Positions 54,232-63,798 of a stretch of DNA of 64,000 bases are shown piece by piece. Every line of letters starts with the position of its first letter. The first letter of the stretch is position 1. This DNA comes from GCA-2731375 sp964507245 (lineage in GTDB: Bacteria; Pseudomonadota; Alphaproteobacteria; GCA-2731375), in the NCBI GenBank assembly GCA_964507245.1, contig CAZDQC010000001.1, forward strand, positions 14,572 to 78,571, in the 5' to 3' direction. The notes under the pieces are model-generated. The model did no database searches. It worked only from the letters and a program-made list of their open reading frames with translations, and had not been told where the DNA came from. The position numbers were made by a program, and so were the translations under genes.

Positions 54232-55056
54232 CTATCGCTGGCAATTTGAACAAAAGAATGTCGAACGACCGGCCTGTACCAAGCGCGAAACTGGCTTGGC
54301 GCAACTTGTGCAGGGTTGGCCTTCACGGCCATAAACAGAGAATTCGTGCTGGAAGTAACCCAACTCACCAGATGCCTGTACGTAATCGCGAAGAGTTGAG
54401 CCGCCCTTGGCGATGGCTTTGGTAAGGACGTCCCGGATGGCTGAGGTTAACCTCTCGGCTCGTCGACCTGGGATCGAGGTCGCTAGCCGCCGCGGGGAAA
54501 TGCCGGAATGAAACAGTGCCTCGCAGACATAGATGTTGCCAAGCCCGGCAACGATTTTTTGATTAAGCAATGCCGACTTGATTGGTGTCCGTCGGCCGCG
54601 AAGCGCATCCGACAAGGTCATGCCATTGAAGTTATTGCCGAGGGGTTCAGGTCCCAGACCAGATAATAGACGATGGTCCTTCAAGTTCTTTTCGATAACC
54701 AGGTCCATCATTCCAAAACGTCGATGATCCTGGAAAATTATTGTGTTTCCCCCGCTGGTTTCGATGGAAATATGGTCATGTTTGCCGAGTATCGGCGCCG
54801 GTTCCTCGTGAACAAACATCCTTCCAGACATGCCCAGATGCGTCATCCAGACGTAATCATCATCAAGGTCGGCGAGGATAAATTTGGCGCGCCTATATAG
54901 TCGCTTAACGGTGCGACCTTGAAGGCGTTCTGCAAAATTTTTGGGCAAAGGCCATCGCAAATCCGGTCGTCGCTGGATGACCTTAGTCAGTTGGTGTCCA
55001 ACAAGCGGACTTTCCAATCCACGGCACACAGTTTCGACTTCTGGTAATTCGGGCAT
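54232..55056 (-). CDS. mutM: Formamidopyrimidine-DNA glycosylase (Fpg)
   Basis: 274 residues. Start ATG 55056 gives MPELPEVET, whose Pro after Met removal is the catalytic nucleophile and Glu the general acid. HLGMSGRMF and the helix-two-turn-helix AGLGNIYVCEALF are intact, and the C-terminal zinc finger is complete (CTSC ... FCSNC). Excises 8-oxoguanine and formamidopyrimidines. Divergent from ubiE with 92 bases between them, a classic alphaproteobacterial arrangement. Confidence 0.97.
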   Translation of the reverse strand: MPELPEVETVCRGLESPLVGHQLTKVIQRRPDLRWPLPKNFAERLQGRTVKRLYRRAKFILADLDDDYVWMTHLGMSGRMFVHEEPAPILGKHDHISIETSGGNTIIFQDHRRFGMMDLVIEKNLKDHRLLSGLGPEPLGNNFNGMTLSDALRGRRTPIKSALLNQKIVAGLGNIYVCEALFHSGISPRRLATSIPGRRAERLTSAIRDVLTKAIAKGGSTLRDYVQASGELGYFQHEFSVYGREGQPCTSCAKPVSRLVQAGRSTFFCSNCQR

Positions 55057-55148
55057 GAAATCAGGATATCCGAACATTGTGGTGGCTGCTATTTATAGTG
55101 CTATTGTGCTTCGGCATAGCTGGGTATGGACAAAAGAGCCCAATTTAG

Positions 55149-55886
55149 ATGGAGACAAGTACAGATTTCGGTTTTCGGCAGGTGCCGAAATCAGAAAAGT
55201 CGCGGCGAGTACGCGGGGTCTTTGACTCTGTTGCCCGACGTTATGACGTCATGAATGACCTCATGTCGGCTGGTCTGCACCGTCATTGGAAAGCTGCATT
55301 CGTTGGATGGCTTAGGCCTCGACCAAACATGCGAGTGCTGGATCTAGCAGGTGGTACAGGGGATATAGCCTTCAGGTTTCTCAAGTCCGGCGGTAGCCAT
55401 GTGACTGTTGCTGATATCAACCAGGAGATGCTTTCGGTCGGGATTGGAAGGGCAGAACGACGAAATCTTTCAGGTAACATTCAGTGGGTTTGCGCAAATG
55501 GGGAGGAACTGCCTCTGCCAAGTGCTTCTATGGATGTGGTGACCTGTGCATTTGGTATACGCAATATGACAGAGAAAGATGCAGTGTTACGCGAAATTTG
55601 CCGCGTGTTGCGACCGGGTGGCCGGTTCTTATGTCTAGAATTTTCCCGAATTGATTTGCCTGGACTCGAGCCTATCTATGACAAGTATTCCCTTAATGTC
55701 GTCCCACGGTTGGGGCGTTTGGTTGTGAAAGACGAAGAATCCTACCGTTATTTGGCTGAGAGTATTAGGACATTTCCATGTCAAAATGCATTTTCTGAGA
55801 TGATATCAAACGCCGGATTGTCGCGCGTTGAATTTCGAAACCTGTCGGGTGGCATCACGGCCATGCATTCGGCATGGAAAATTTAA
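55149..55886 (+). CDS. ubiE: Ubiquinone/menaquinone biosynthesis C-methyltransferase UbiE
   Basis: 245 residues. VFDSVARRYDVMNDLMSAG, the SAM motif VLDLAGGTGDIAFRFL, ICRVLRPGGRFLCLEFS and YDKYSLNVVPRLGRLV are diagnostic. Methylates the quinone ring in ubiquinone synthesis. In most alphaproteobacteria ubiB follows; here ubiE is followed by a convergent recQ, so ubiB must lie elsewhere or is absent. Confidence 0.96.
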   Translation: METSTDFGFRQVPKSEKSRRVRGVFDSVARRYDVMNDLMSAGLHRHWKAAFVGWLRPRPNMRVLDLAGGTGDIAFRFLKSGGSHVTVADINQEMLSVGIGRAERRNLSGNIQWVCANGEELPLPSASMDVVTCAFGIRNMTEKDAVLREICRVLRPGGRFLCLEFSRIDLPGLEPIYDKYSLNVVPRLGRLVVKDEESYRYLAESIRTFPCQNAFSEMISNAGLSRVEFRNLSGGITAMHSAWKI

Positions 55887-55967
55887 AGCGTTAATCATTT
55901 ATACTAATAATTCACGAAATCTGGTCCTAAAGGATTGGATGCTCTTCGCCACGAGTGGTTTGACGCT

Positions 55968-57803
55968 TCAATTGTGCTCTGCAATCAGGGCAAGGAATTC
56001 ATCCGCGAACTTCTTTAGTTTTGCTTCACCGACCCCGTGTACGGCGGCGAACTCCGCTTCGGTAGCCGGACGTTGTCGAGCCATATCGGCGAGCGAACGG
56101 TCATTAAACACTATATAGGCCGGTATGCCGCGCAACCTAGATATTTGGGAACGAAGGGACTTTAGCTCAATGAGAAGTTCTTGATCTCGGCCGGACAAAT
56201 CCACCTCTCCCTCGACCACTGCAACGGTTTTGTTGCGGTGTTTGCCGGTGCCTTTGGGCAAGGGCGCAGCGTCGGGGCGGTAGCGAAAACGTTCTTTGCC
56301 CTCGATAATCTCCCAGCCACGACCCTCTAGGACTAGGCCACCAAAACCTTCCAGGTCTAAGTGCAAATGCCCCCCCGCCACCAATTGTCTGAGTATCGAA
56401 CGCCAGGCCGCCTTTCCCAACTGCTTTCCTCTGCCATGGCCATCCAGGCGGTCGTGGCCAAACTTGCGCACCTTTTCGTTTTTAGCCCCGATAAGGACGT
56501 CCACAAGGTGGACCGCGCCAAATCGCTGGCCGGTATCGTGGATGATACTGAGGGCCAAGCGAGCCAGATCGGTGCCATCAACGGCTTCGGGCGCGTCCAG
56601 ACATAAGTCGCAATAGCCGCATGGTTGGCGTTCCTCACCAAAATAGGCTAGCAGCGTTTGCCGTCGGCAGGTAGGCGCCTCGCAGTAGGCCAGCAGGGCA
56701 TCCAGACGCTTATGTTCCTGGCGGCGACGGTCATCGTTGCCGCCCTCGTCCTCGATGAACATGCGGCGCAGGCGGATATCCCCGAGGCCATAAAGCATCA
56801 GGGCTTCTGCCGGTACGCCGTCGCGGCCGGCGCGGCCAAATTCCTGATAATAGGCCTCCAAGCTGCTGGGCAGGTCAATATGTAGAACGAAGCGGACATC
56901 ATGCTTGTCGATGCCCATGCCAAAGGCAATCGTGGCTACCATGACCACGCCGTCTTTTGCCATGAAGTGGTCCTGATTGCGCTCTCGCTGCGAGGATTCT
57001 AAGCCTGCGTGGTAGGGCAGGGCGGGTATTCCTTGGGCGGCAAGATAGGTGGCGGTTTCTTCCGTCTTTTTGCGCGAGAGGCAGTAGACAATCCCGCTTT
57101 TTCCCCTATGCCGTGACAGGAAGGCCAGCATCTGAGATTTCCAATCCTGCTTGGAGGCCACGCCCAAGCGGATATTAGGCCGGTCGAAACCCTGGACAAA
57201 GATGCTAGCGTTGCCATCCAATAGCTTGTCAACGATATCCCGGCGGGTAACGGCGTCCGCCGTGGCAGTCAGCGCGATGATTGGGGTGTTCGGAAACAAC
57301 TTCCGCAACCTTGATAGACCGGCATATTCAGGCCGGAAAGCTGGGCCCCATTGGGAGATGCAATGGGCCTCATCCACGGCGAACAGGGATATAGGTAGGT
57401 TGGAAACAGCGGCTAACATGGGCTCGGTCATCAGCCGTTCAGGCGATAGATACAGGATCGAGACTTCGCCCGCTGCGACCCGGTGCCAGATCTCCACATT
57501 CTCGAACCGGTCCTTACCCGAATTGATAGTCTCAGCGCAAACGCCTGCTAGTTGCAATGCGGTGACTTGGTCCTGCATCAAGGCGATTAGAGGTGAGACG
57601 ACGATAGTCAAACCGTCCAGTGCTAGCGCCGGTACTTGAAAGCACATGGATTTGCCTGCCCCTGTGGGCATCACTGCCAAGGTACTGCGGCCGTCCAAAA
57701 GGGTATCGATGACCTCGGCCTGACCAGGTCGGAACCGGGAAAATCCGAATACCTCGCTTAAGATGCGAAATTTTTCATCCGCTTTGGAACTAGGTGCATT
57801 CAT
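55968..57803 (-). CDS. recQ: ATP-dependent DNA helicase RecQ
   Basis: 611 residues in RecQ core, RQC and HRDC order. Walker A MPTGAGKSMCFQ, DEAH box FAVDEAHCISQWG, motif VI QEFGRAGRDG, the zinc-binding cysteines (CRRQTLLAYF ... CGYCDLC) and an HRDC domain from about residue 530 are all present. The aromatic-rich loop reads SQWGPAFRPEY, where E. coli has His-Asp in place of Pro-Ala; I believe this is common in alphaproteobacteria. Starts one base after the dehydratase stop on the same strand. Confidence 0.96.
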   Translation of the reverse strand: MNAPSSKADEKFRILSEVFGFSRFRPGQAEVIDTLLDGRSTLAVMPTGAGKSMCFQVPALALDGLTIVVSPLIALMQDQVTALQLAGVCAETINSGKDRFENVEIWHRVAAGEVSILYLSPERLMTEPMLAAVSNLPISLFAVDEAHCISQWGPAFRPEYAGLSRLRKLFPNTPIIALTATADAVTRRDIVDKLLDGNASIFVQGFDRPNIRLGVASKQDWKSQMLAFLSRHRGKSGIVYCLSRKKTEETATYLAAQGIPALPYHAGLESSQRERNQDHFMAKDGVVMVATIAFGMGIDKHDVRFVLHIDLPSSLEAYYQEFGRAGRDGVPAEALMLYGLGDIRLRRMFIEDEGGNDDRRRQEHKRLDALLAYCEAPTCRRQTLLAYFGEERQPCGYCDLCLDAPEAVDGTDLARLALSIIHDTGQRFGAVHLVDVLIGAKNEKVRKFGHDRLDGHGRGKQLGKAAWRSILRQLVAGGHLHLDLEGFGGLVLEGRGWEIIEGKERFRYRPDAAPLPKGTGKHRNKTVAVVEGEVDLSGRDQELLIELKSLRSQISRLRGIPAYIVFNDRSLADMARQRPATEAEFAAVHGVGEAKLKKFADEFLALIAEHN

Positions 57804-57804
57804 T

Positions 57805-58767
57805 TCAGCTTATGCCGTCTTTGCCGGCGCCGCAGACGAGTACGGTACAAACTGCTCCCCCGTCAGGTGAAAAAGCTTCTGACTGCAGGGCAGCAATGGA
57901 GGCTGCGGCGGACAGTTCTACGCCGATGCCGAATTCTCGCCACAGCCAACGAGCTGCATCCCGCATCTGCTCGTCGGTCACCAAGACGATTTCATCCACG
58001 TTCTTCTGGATAAGTGCCAGATTGATCTCTTCGCTGCGCCGTGGCGCTAGGGTGTTTGCTTCTGTGTGTATTGCCGGTAACTCCACCAGCTCTCCGGCGG
58101 CAACGCTTTCCCGCAAGGTCGGTGCGCCTGTCGGTTCCACTCCGATTACTTTGATGTCGGGCTTCAAGGCTTTAGCCGCCATGGCCGTGCCGGATATCAA
58201 GCCACCGCCGCCGATGGACGCGAACAATATATCTGTGTTCGGCGCGTCGTTCAGAGCTTCCAGACTGATCGTGCCCTGGCCGGCGATTACGTCTGGGTCG
58301 GCAAAGGGATGGATGTAGGTTTTTCCGTCACTCTCCGCTACAGCAACGGCCTCGCGGTTGGCATCATCCCAAACGTCGCCGTGGAACCGCACCTCTGCAC
58401 CCCAGCGCCTCAATTGGTCAGCCTTTGAGTGTGGAGTGTTTCCAGGAAGATATATGGTGACCGGTACGCCGGCCGAGTGCCCGGCATAGGCAACACCCAA
58501 TCCGTGGTTTCCGCCGGATGCAGTAATTAGGCCCCGTTCCTTTGCTTCGTCATTCAGTGTTGTCAGTTTGCTCATGGCCCCCCGTGCCTTGAAGGAGCCC
58601 GAAACTTGTAAGCATTCTAACTTCAGATTTAATGGTAAATTGCCTGGCAGAGCATCATGGCAAAATTTGGCAGAAATTTGCGGTGTGCGGCGCACTAAAC
58701 CTGCAATGCGATCGGCGGCAGCTCGGACATCATCAAGATTTGGCAAATTCATGAACTCAGCTGTCAT
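57805..58767 (-). CDS. Threonine/serine dehydratase-like PLP enzyme
   Basis: 320 residues, fold type II. The PLP lysine is in GSFKARGAMSKL, the Asn/phosphate region in ASGGNHGLGVAYAG and the glycine loop in SIGGGGLISGTAMA. Length matches catabolic threonine dehydratase (TdcB-type) or serine racemase and lacks the regulatory ACT domain of IlvA. Converts threonine to 2-oxobutanoate and ammonia or acts on serine-like substrates. Directly upstream of recQ and co-transcribed with it. Confidence 0.92.
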   Translation of the reverse strand: MTAEFMNLPNLDDVRAAADRIAGLVRRTPQISAKFCHDALPGNLPLNLKLECLQVSGSFKARGAMSKLTTLNDEAKERGLITASGGNHGLGVAYAGHSAGVPVTIYLPGNTPHSKADQLRRWGAEVRFHGDVWDDANREAVAVAESDGKTYIHPFADPDVIAGQGTISLEALNDAPNTDILFASIGGGGLISGTAMAAKALKPDIKVIGVEPTGAPTLRESVAAGELVELPAIHTEANTLAPRRSEEINLALIQKNVDEIVLVTDEQMRDAARWLWREFGIGVELSAAASIAALQSEAFSPDGGAVCTVLVCGAGKDGIS

Positions 58768-59174
58768 CCTATAATTCCGCGTAGTTTTCTTTTTTCAGTT
58801 TTTCTGCCGCTGAATCAGGGTGCTGACTTCGATCATGATTGGAGCGAGTTTTTTTGTGGTTAAATGCCCTGGCTTGGGCAGAGCCCGCTTCAAAGACCTT
58901 CGAGATATTGGCCCCGTAACCTACCGTGCCTACAATACCTTTCGGCTTTGGATCAGTTTTCGTCCAGGCAAGCCGCTCCTGCAGCTGGGACTTCGATGAG
59001 GACCTCGCGTGTCTCAAGGTCCAATCAACTGCTCATGAGATATTTTGAATTGAGATGCATTACTGTGGATATCTGCGAATAGGGAATCGATACCTGCAGC
59101 ATACCACGCCTGCTGTTTTGTGGGATCGCGGGGCTGTGTTATTACAAATAAAATTTCTACCGCTGGAGGATCCG
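58768..59174. other. Intergenic region of about 400 bases
   Basis: Lies between the leftward dehydratase and the rightward crotonase. Apart from the uncertain leftward small frame at 58769-59017, no known gene, repeat or terminator was recognised. Confidence 0.5.
58769..59017 (-). CDS. Possible small hypothetical protein
   Basis: A leftward frame of up to 82 codons ends one base before the dehydratase start. It is very polar (WTKTDPKPKGIVG, ARAFNHKKTRSNHDRS, AAEKLKKENYAEL), with no helix-rich or membrane segment. The longest start is TTG 59017 and no clear ribosome site was found; CAGGAG lies farther in, before a CTT. I do not recognise it. Its tight spacing to the dehydratase gene is the only point in its favour. 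Confidence 0.3.
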   Translation of the reverse strand: MRHARSSSKSQLQERLAWTKTDPKPKGIVGTVGYGANISKVFEAGSAQARAFNHKKTRSNHDRSQHPDSAAEKLKKENYAEL

Positions 59175-60008
59175 ATGGCGTACGAAACTATGTGCCTGAA
59201 AATTGAAAATGGCATCGCTCATGTGGAGTTAACCCGCGGCGCCGAATTTAACACCATGAACAAGGCGTTCTGGCCCGAGATGGTGAAGATATTTGGTGAA
59301 ATCGAAAATGACCCTTTAGCACGGGTTGTTGTACTATCTGGGGAAGGGAAACATTTCACGTCCGGCCTTGATCTGAATGATTTTGCCACCGGGCTTACGG
59401 CAACCGGAGGGGAGCCCGCTCGCAAGGCCGAGGTGTTGCGCCGTACCATCCTAAACATGCAAGAGACTATGTCTGTGTTGGATCGTTGCCGCCTTCCAGT
59501 TCTGGCGGCCATTCAGGGTGCTTGTATTGGTGGTGGCATAGATCTAATCAGCGCCTGCGATATGCGTTATTGCACCGAGGATGCATTCTTCTGCATCCAG
59601 GAAACGAACATCGGCATGACGGCAGATGTGGGCACCCTCCAACGTCTACCGCAAATGTTGCCCTATGGGATCGCGCGCGAGTTAACCTACACGGGCCGGC
59701 GTATGTTGGCGCCGGAAGCGCGGGAATGGGGCTTGGTCAACCAAGTTTTCGTCGACAAGGCTGCCCTATTGGCCGGTGTCATGGATATAGCGCGAGAGAT
59801 CGCCTCGAAAAGCCCCGTGGCTACTGTGGGCAACAAGGAGATGCTGAACTATGCCCGAGATCATTCCATCCAAGATGGCTTGAACTACGTTGCCACTTGG
59901 AACGCCGCCATGTTGTCGCGTGCTGATCTGGGGGAAGCCTTTGTGGCCAAGCAGGAAAAGCGCGATCCCTTGTTTGACGATCTGGAGCCGTCAAGAAAAA
60001 CGGTTTAA
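59175..60008 (+). CDS. Crotonase family protein, delta3,5-delta2,4-dienoyl-CoA isomerase-like
   Basis: 277 residues. HFTSGLDLNDFATG and GACIGGGIDLISACD form the oxyanion and CoA site. The downstream segment CIQETNIGMTADVGTLQRLP closely matches the ECH1 pattern in which Glu and Asp (ETNIG, ADVGTLQRLP) are catalytic, and an Asp replaces the hydratase Glu in GGIDL. A role in oxidation of unsaturated fatty acids is likely. ATG 59175 follows GGAGG at 6 bases; the 40-residue longer frame is not supported. Ends overlapping the convergent thioesterase gene by four bases. Confidence 0.92.
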   Translation: MAYETMCLKIENGIAHVELTRGAEFNTMNKAFWPEMVKIFGEIENDPLARVVVLSGEGKHFTSGLDLNDFATGLTATGGEPARKAEVLRRTILNMQETMSVLDRCRLPVLAAIQGACIGGGIDLISACDMRYCTEDAFFCIQETNIGMTADVGTLQRLPQMLPYGIARELTYTGRRMLAPEAREWGLVNQVFVDKAALLAGVMDIAREIASKSPVATVGNKEMLNYARDHSIQDGLNYVATWNAAMLSRADLGEAFVAKQEKRDPLFDDLEPSRKTV

Positions 60009-60415
60009 TCAGCACTAAGTTTTTTCCAAATACCCGAGGCGGTCATGATGTTCTGGCCATCGATCGTCAATTGTCCCTTGATAAATATTAGGGAGCGAGT
60101 TTCGCGTGTAATATTGCCTACGCACTCGATCCAGTTGCCCGATAAGGCGCCAGTTAGATAGTCCACATTCAAGGTTACAGTGGCGCAGGGTTGGTCCTTG
60201 AAGCGCTCCCACACCATGTTACCTAGGGCGTGATTGGCAAATGTGAATAACATGCCGTCATGGACGACACCCCGGCGGCTACCATGATGAGTGGCCGCGC
60301 GAAATCCACAAATGTAATCGTCACCATCCCGTTTTTCATAAAGAGGACCTACGAACGTCTCGAAGGTATTCGTTTGGGGAACCGGCCGGAATCCGGCGGG
60401 CACATCCACACTCAT
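60005..60415 (-). CDS. PaaI/hot-dog family thioesterase
   Basis: 136 residues, one hot-dog domain. HHGSRRGVVHDGMLFTFANHALG aligns with the HxGxxHGG-type core of PaaI thioesterases, with Asp in place of the usual second Gly (VVHDGML). LNVDYLTGALSGNWIECVG supplies the next strands. Probably cleaves an acyl-CoA. It is convergent with the dienoyl-CoA isomerase-like gene, both fitting acyl-CoA metabolism. Confidence 0.88.
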   Translation of the reverse strand: MSVDVPAGFRPVPQTNTFETFVGPLYEKRDGDDYICGFRAATHHGSRRGVVHDGMLFTFANHALGNMVWERFKDQPCATVTLNVDYLTGALSGNWIECVGNITRETRSLIFIKGQLTIDGQNIMTASGIWKKLSAD

Positions 60416-60527
60416 GCGATATTCCTTACGTTAATCTGGAAATTCTTTGCCCGGTTTAGCGCGTTTGCGGTGTCAATTGAAAGGCCGCTTTGCTAGATTT
60501 TCATTAACGAACAAAAGAGAGGCTTTT

Positions 60528-60875
60528 ATGTCCGTTACTATTTATCACAACCCCCGCTGCTCTAAATCCCGTCAGACCTTGCAACTGCTGCGGGACAATG
60601 GTGTCGAACCCACCATCATCGAATACCTGAAGGCTCCGCCTGATGCTGCGACGTTAATGGAGATATTGGGTAAACTTGGCCTTGAGCCACGCGGGTTAAT
60701 GCGCAATACGGAGGAAGTATATAAAGAGAACGGATTGGCAGACGACGATCTGAGTGAAAGGGAATTGATTGATGCAATGGTTGCCAATCCAATATTGATC
60801 GAGCGTCCAATTGTACTGGCTAACAGCAAGGCCGCCCTCGGACGCCCACCGGAAAGCGTGCTTAACATTCTTTAA
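60528..60875 (+). CDS. arsC: Arsenate reductase (glutaredoxin-type) ArsC family
   Basis: 115 residues, thioredoxin-like fold. HNPRCSKSRQTLQLLRDNG holds the catalytic Cys11 and the arsenate-binding loop; NPILIERPIVLAN supplies the conserved Arg. ATG 60528 follows AGAGAGG at 6 bases. No arsR or arsenite exporter gene adjoins it, so a stress-related redox role (as in YffB/Spx-like relatives) is possible, though the active-site motif is that of true ArsC. Confidence 0.9.
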   Translation: MSVTIYHNPRCSKSRQTLQLLRDNGVEPTIIEYLKAPPDAATLMEILGKLGLEPRGLMRNTEEVYKENGLADDDLSERELIDAMVANPILIERPIVLANSKAALGRPPESVLNIL

Positions 60876-60954
60876 GCTGGTTTAGGCGCTAATTGGCTGG
60901 CTGTTAACAAAAGCTTCCAGCACACTAAAATGGTTCGCTGAAGGTCAAGTCATT

Positions 60955-61902
60955 TCAGTTGGCCGAGAAGGCGCCACGTAAGGCTCTAGCCACATGTTCT
61001 ATTCCCGTCATGCCTTGGTCAACCGCATCGGCAAAGGATAAGAACCCGTGGACCATGCCCTCGTAATTGCAGAATTCTACCGCAACACCTGCCTCCTTCA
61101 GGCGCCCTGCGTACTCAATACCCTCGTCACGCAGAGGATCATGGCCGGCAACGATGACGAGCGCCGGCGCCAGGCCTGAAAGATCCTTAGTAAGGATCGG
61201 CGACAAGTGCGGGTTTTCTACATCATCGAGCATATTCATGTAATGGTCGTAGAACCATAGGATATTGTCGCGTGTTAACAACATGCCTTCGGCAAATTCA
61301 TGGTGTGAGGGGCGTTCCGGCGTGACGTCAAGAACCGGATAGATTAGCACCTGCAACAGGGGAGCGACTTTACCCTCGTCACGAATTCTGATGGCGGTAA
61401 CTGCTGTAATATTACCGCCGGCCGAATCTCCCGCAATTGCAAGGCGTGTGGCGTCCCCATCTAATTCATGTGCGTGATCAGCGACCCACTGATAGGCTTC
61501 CAAGGCATCATCAACAGCGGCCGGGAATTTTTGTTCCGGCGCCAGTCGATAATCTACCGAGATGACGATGCATTTCGCCCGATTGGCCAAAGCCCTACAT
61601 AAACTGTCGTAGCTATCCAGACTGCCAATGACAAATCCCCCGCCATGGTAAAATACCAATATGGGTAATTTCTCGTGAGCAGCAGGCGCATGGGGTGTGT
61701 AAATTCTGATGGGAATATCGCCGCCGATCCCATTGATCCAACGATCTTCAGAACGATAGACATTCTCCGGCCGGATATTTAGTGCCGGGGCAGTTTGTTC
61801 AAAAATTTCCCGCGCTTCTTCGGGCGATACCGTGTGAAATTCTGGATAGGCCGATTTGGCAACCAGCCCTAAAACATATTCGACTTGCGAATCCAACGGC
61901 AT
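60955..61902 (-). CDS. Alpha/beta hydrolase, hormone-sensitive lipase family esterase
   Basis: 315 residues. Oxyanion motif YHGGGFVIGS, nucleophile elbow GDSAGG, and the acid and base in HDPLRDEG and MVHGFLSF complete the triad. No signal peptide. ATG 61902 has AAGG 8 bases upstream. Hydrolyses short-chain esters; natural substrate unknown. Divergent from the altronate dehydratase-family gene with 64 bases between starts, which may indicate a shared promoter region. Confidence 0.92.
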   Translation of the reverse strand: MPLDSQVEYVLGLVAKSAYPEFHTVSPEEAREIFEQTAPALNIRPENVYRSEDRWINGIGGDIPIRIYTPHAPAAHEKLPILVFYHGGGFVIGSLDSYDSLCRALANRAKCIVISVDYRLAPEQKFPAAVDDALEAYQWVADHAHELDGDATRLAIAGDSAGGNITAVTAIRIRDEGKVAPLLQVLIYPVLDVTPERPSHHEFAEGMLLTRDNILWFYDHYMNMLDDVENPHLSPILTKDLSGLAPALVIVAGHDPLRDEGIEYAGRLKEAGVAVEFCNYEGMVHGFLSFADAVDQGMTGIEHVARALRGAFSAN

Positions 61903-61966
61903 TGTCCGACCTTTTCCTAATGCGGTACATTTCACCCACTATGGCGTCAACCTAAGGAAGATTTCA

Positions 61967-63493
61967 ATGACCGACCAGCAATCAACCACGATCCGCCTAC
62001 ATCCCGAAGATAACGTGATCGTGGCCCGGGATGATATTGCTCAAGGCGACCACTTGGCCAGTGAGGGGGTGACGGCGAAGGACCCTATTCCGGCCGGGCA
62101 TAAAATCGCCACCAAGGTCATCGCCCAGGACGAGCCCGTGCGAAAATACGATCAGATCATTGGCTTTGCCAGCATAGATATCAGGCCGGGCGATCACGTT
62201 CATACTCATAACGTCATGGTCAAGGACTTCAACCGAGACTACATGTACGGTGCCAATGTGGCACCGGTTGATTTTGTACCTGAACATAGGCGTGCCACCT
62301 TTCAGGGTATTCGCCGTCCGGATGGTAGTGTCGCTACGCGCAATTACATCGGTGTGCTTACGTCAGTGAATTGTTCCGCTACGGCAGCTCGCATGATTGC
62401 CGACCATTTCAGGGGCGATGTACTGGAGGATTATCCCAATGTAGATGGGGTTGTTGCTTTGACCCATGACTACGGCTGCGGTGGCTGTGCCGGTATCGGC
62501 CTGAACTACATTCAGCGGACCATTTCTGGCTATGCCAAACACCCTAATTTCGCGGCTAATTTGCTATTGGGTTTGGGGTGTGAGGCAAACCAAATTGGCG
62601 CCATGATGGAGGCAGAAAAACTAAACGCATCAGATAAACTTCATGCCTTCACTATACAAGATTCAGGGGGCACAGAAAAAACCGTGGCATACGGCATTAG
62701 CTTGATAGAGGATATGCTGGCCGATGCAGACAGGGTCAAGCGGGAAACCATCCCGGTCAGCGAATTGATTCTGGGCATGGAATGCGGCGGATCTGACGCA
62801 TATTCCGGGATCTCAGCAAATCCCGGCTTGGGGGCAGCGGCGGATCTTTTGGTGCGTCACGGAGGCACCGCCTGTCTGGCCGAGACACCGGAAATTTTCG
62901 GCGCCGAACATCTGTTGACACGCCGTGCCGTCAGTAGGGAGGTCGGTGAAAAGCTCATTGAACATATCCATTGGTGGGAAAACTATACCTCTGCACTGGG
63001 GGCGGAGATGAACAATAATCCATCGCCAGGAAACAAGGCGGGTGGCTTGACCACAATCCTGGAAAAGTCCCTCGGAGCGGCGGCCAAGGGCGGTACCACT
63101 AACCTTGTTGATGTCTACCCATATGCGGAAAAGATTACCGAAAAAGGTTTTGTCTTCATGGATACTCCCGGCTATGACCCGGCTTCCATCACCGGAATGG
63201 TGGCAGGCGGAGCCAACATCACCTGTTTCACGACGGGCCGCGGCTCTGTCTTTGGATGCAAACCGACGCCCTGCCTGAAACTGGCGACGAATACCACCAT
63301 GTTTGATCGCATGGCTGGCGACATGGATATCAACTGCGGCCGTATCGTTGATGGTGAAGCGACCATCCAAGAAATGGGGCAGGATATCTTCGACTTGATT
63401 GTCTCGACAGCTTCGGGCGAACTGTCAAAATCAGAAAAATTGGGCATCGGCGCGGACGAATTTGTTCCCTGGACCGTCGGCGCGATCCTGTAA
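61967..63493 (+). CDS. Altronate/galactarate dehydratase family (UxaA/GarD-like)
   Basis: 508 residues. An N-terminal SAF domain (about 1-95: IRLHPEDNVIVARDDI, GHKIATKVI) is fused to the dehydratase core, which has HDYGCGGCAGIGLNY, LGLGCEANQI, LGMECGGSDAYSG and FTTGRGSVFGCKPTPCLK. The family dehydrates D-altronate or D-galactarate, using iron or another metal. ATG 61967 follows AAGGAAG. The neighbouring esterase and HAD hydrolase fit sugar-acid or lactone catabolism only loosely. Confidence 0.92.
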   Translation: MTDQQSTTIRLHPEDNVIVARDDIAQGDHLASEGVTAKDPIPAGHKIATKVIAQDEPVRKYDQIIGFASIDIRPGDHVHTHNVMVKDFNRDYMYGANVAPVDFVPEHRRATFQGIRRPDGSVATRNYIGVLTSVNCSATAARMIADHFRGDVLEDYPNVDGVVALTHDYGCGGCAGIGLNYIQRTISGYAKHPNFAANLLLGLGCEANQIGAMMEAEKLNASDKLHAFTIQDSGGTEKTVAYGISLIEDMLADADRVKRETIPVSELILGMECGGSDAYSGISANPGLGAAADLLVRHGGTACLAETPEIFGAEHLLTRRAVSREVGEKLIEHIHWWENYTSALGAEMNNNPSPGNKAGGLTTILEKSLGAAAKGGTTNLVDVYPYAEKITEKGFVFMDTPGYDPASITGMVAGGANITCFTTGRGSVFGCKPTPCLKLATNTTMFDRMAGDMDINCGRIVDGEATIQEMGQDIFDLIVSTASGELSKSEKLGIGADEFVPWTVGAIL

Positions 63494-63798
63494 AGGAGTG
63501 CCATGATTTTTCTATTGGACGGTTGTCATCGGCAACGACCGAGCGTTGTGAATGTTTATCGCCTAGGTTATGGCGGAGCAAAGCAGCAAAGATATTATCA
63601 ATTCTTGCGAGTATGATGGGGCCTCACCCGGGGGAAGGATTTGACCTCGGTGGGCAGTGTGCAAGAGCATCAAACATCAATGCCGGTGATGGATAAGCGC
63701 GGCAAGATGTCTTAATCTAGTCTGGCAATATCGAAATTCGGGTCAACAACGCAGGCATCAAACCGAGGTATGTTAGGCAAACCAAAGGAGCCCGATTT
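63494..63798 (+). other. Intergenic region of 305 bases with possible gene remnants
   Basis: A 37-codon frame at 63503-63616 (MIFLLDGCHRQRPS...) has AAAGGAG 5 bases upstream but resembles nothing known. At 63724-63768 the bases read NIEIRVNNAGIK in one frame, like the NNAG region of a short-chain dehydrogenase, with stops upstream in the same frame. Both are weak signs of a decayed gene. Confidence 0.3.
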
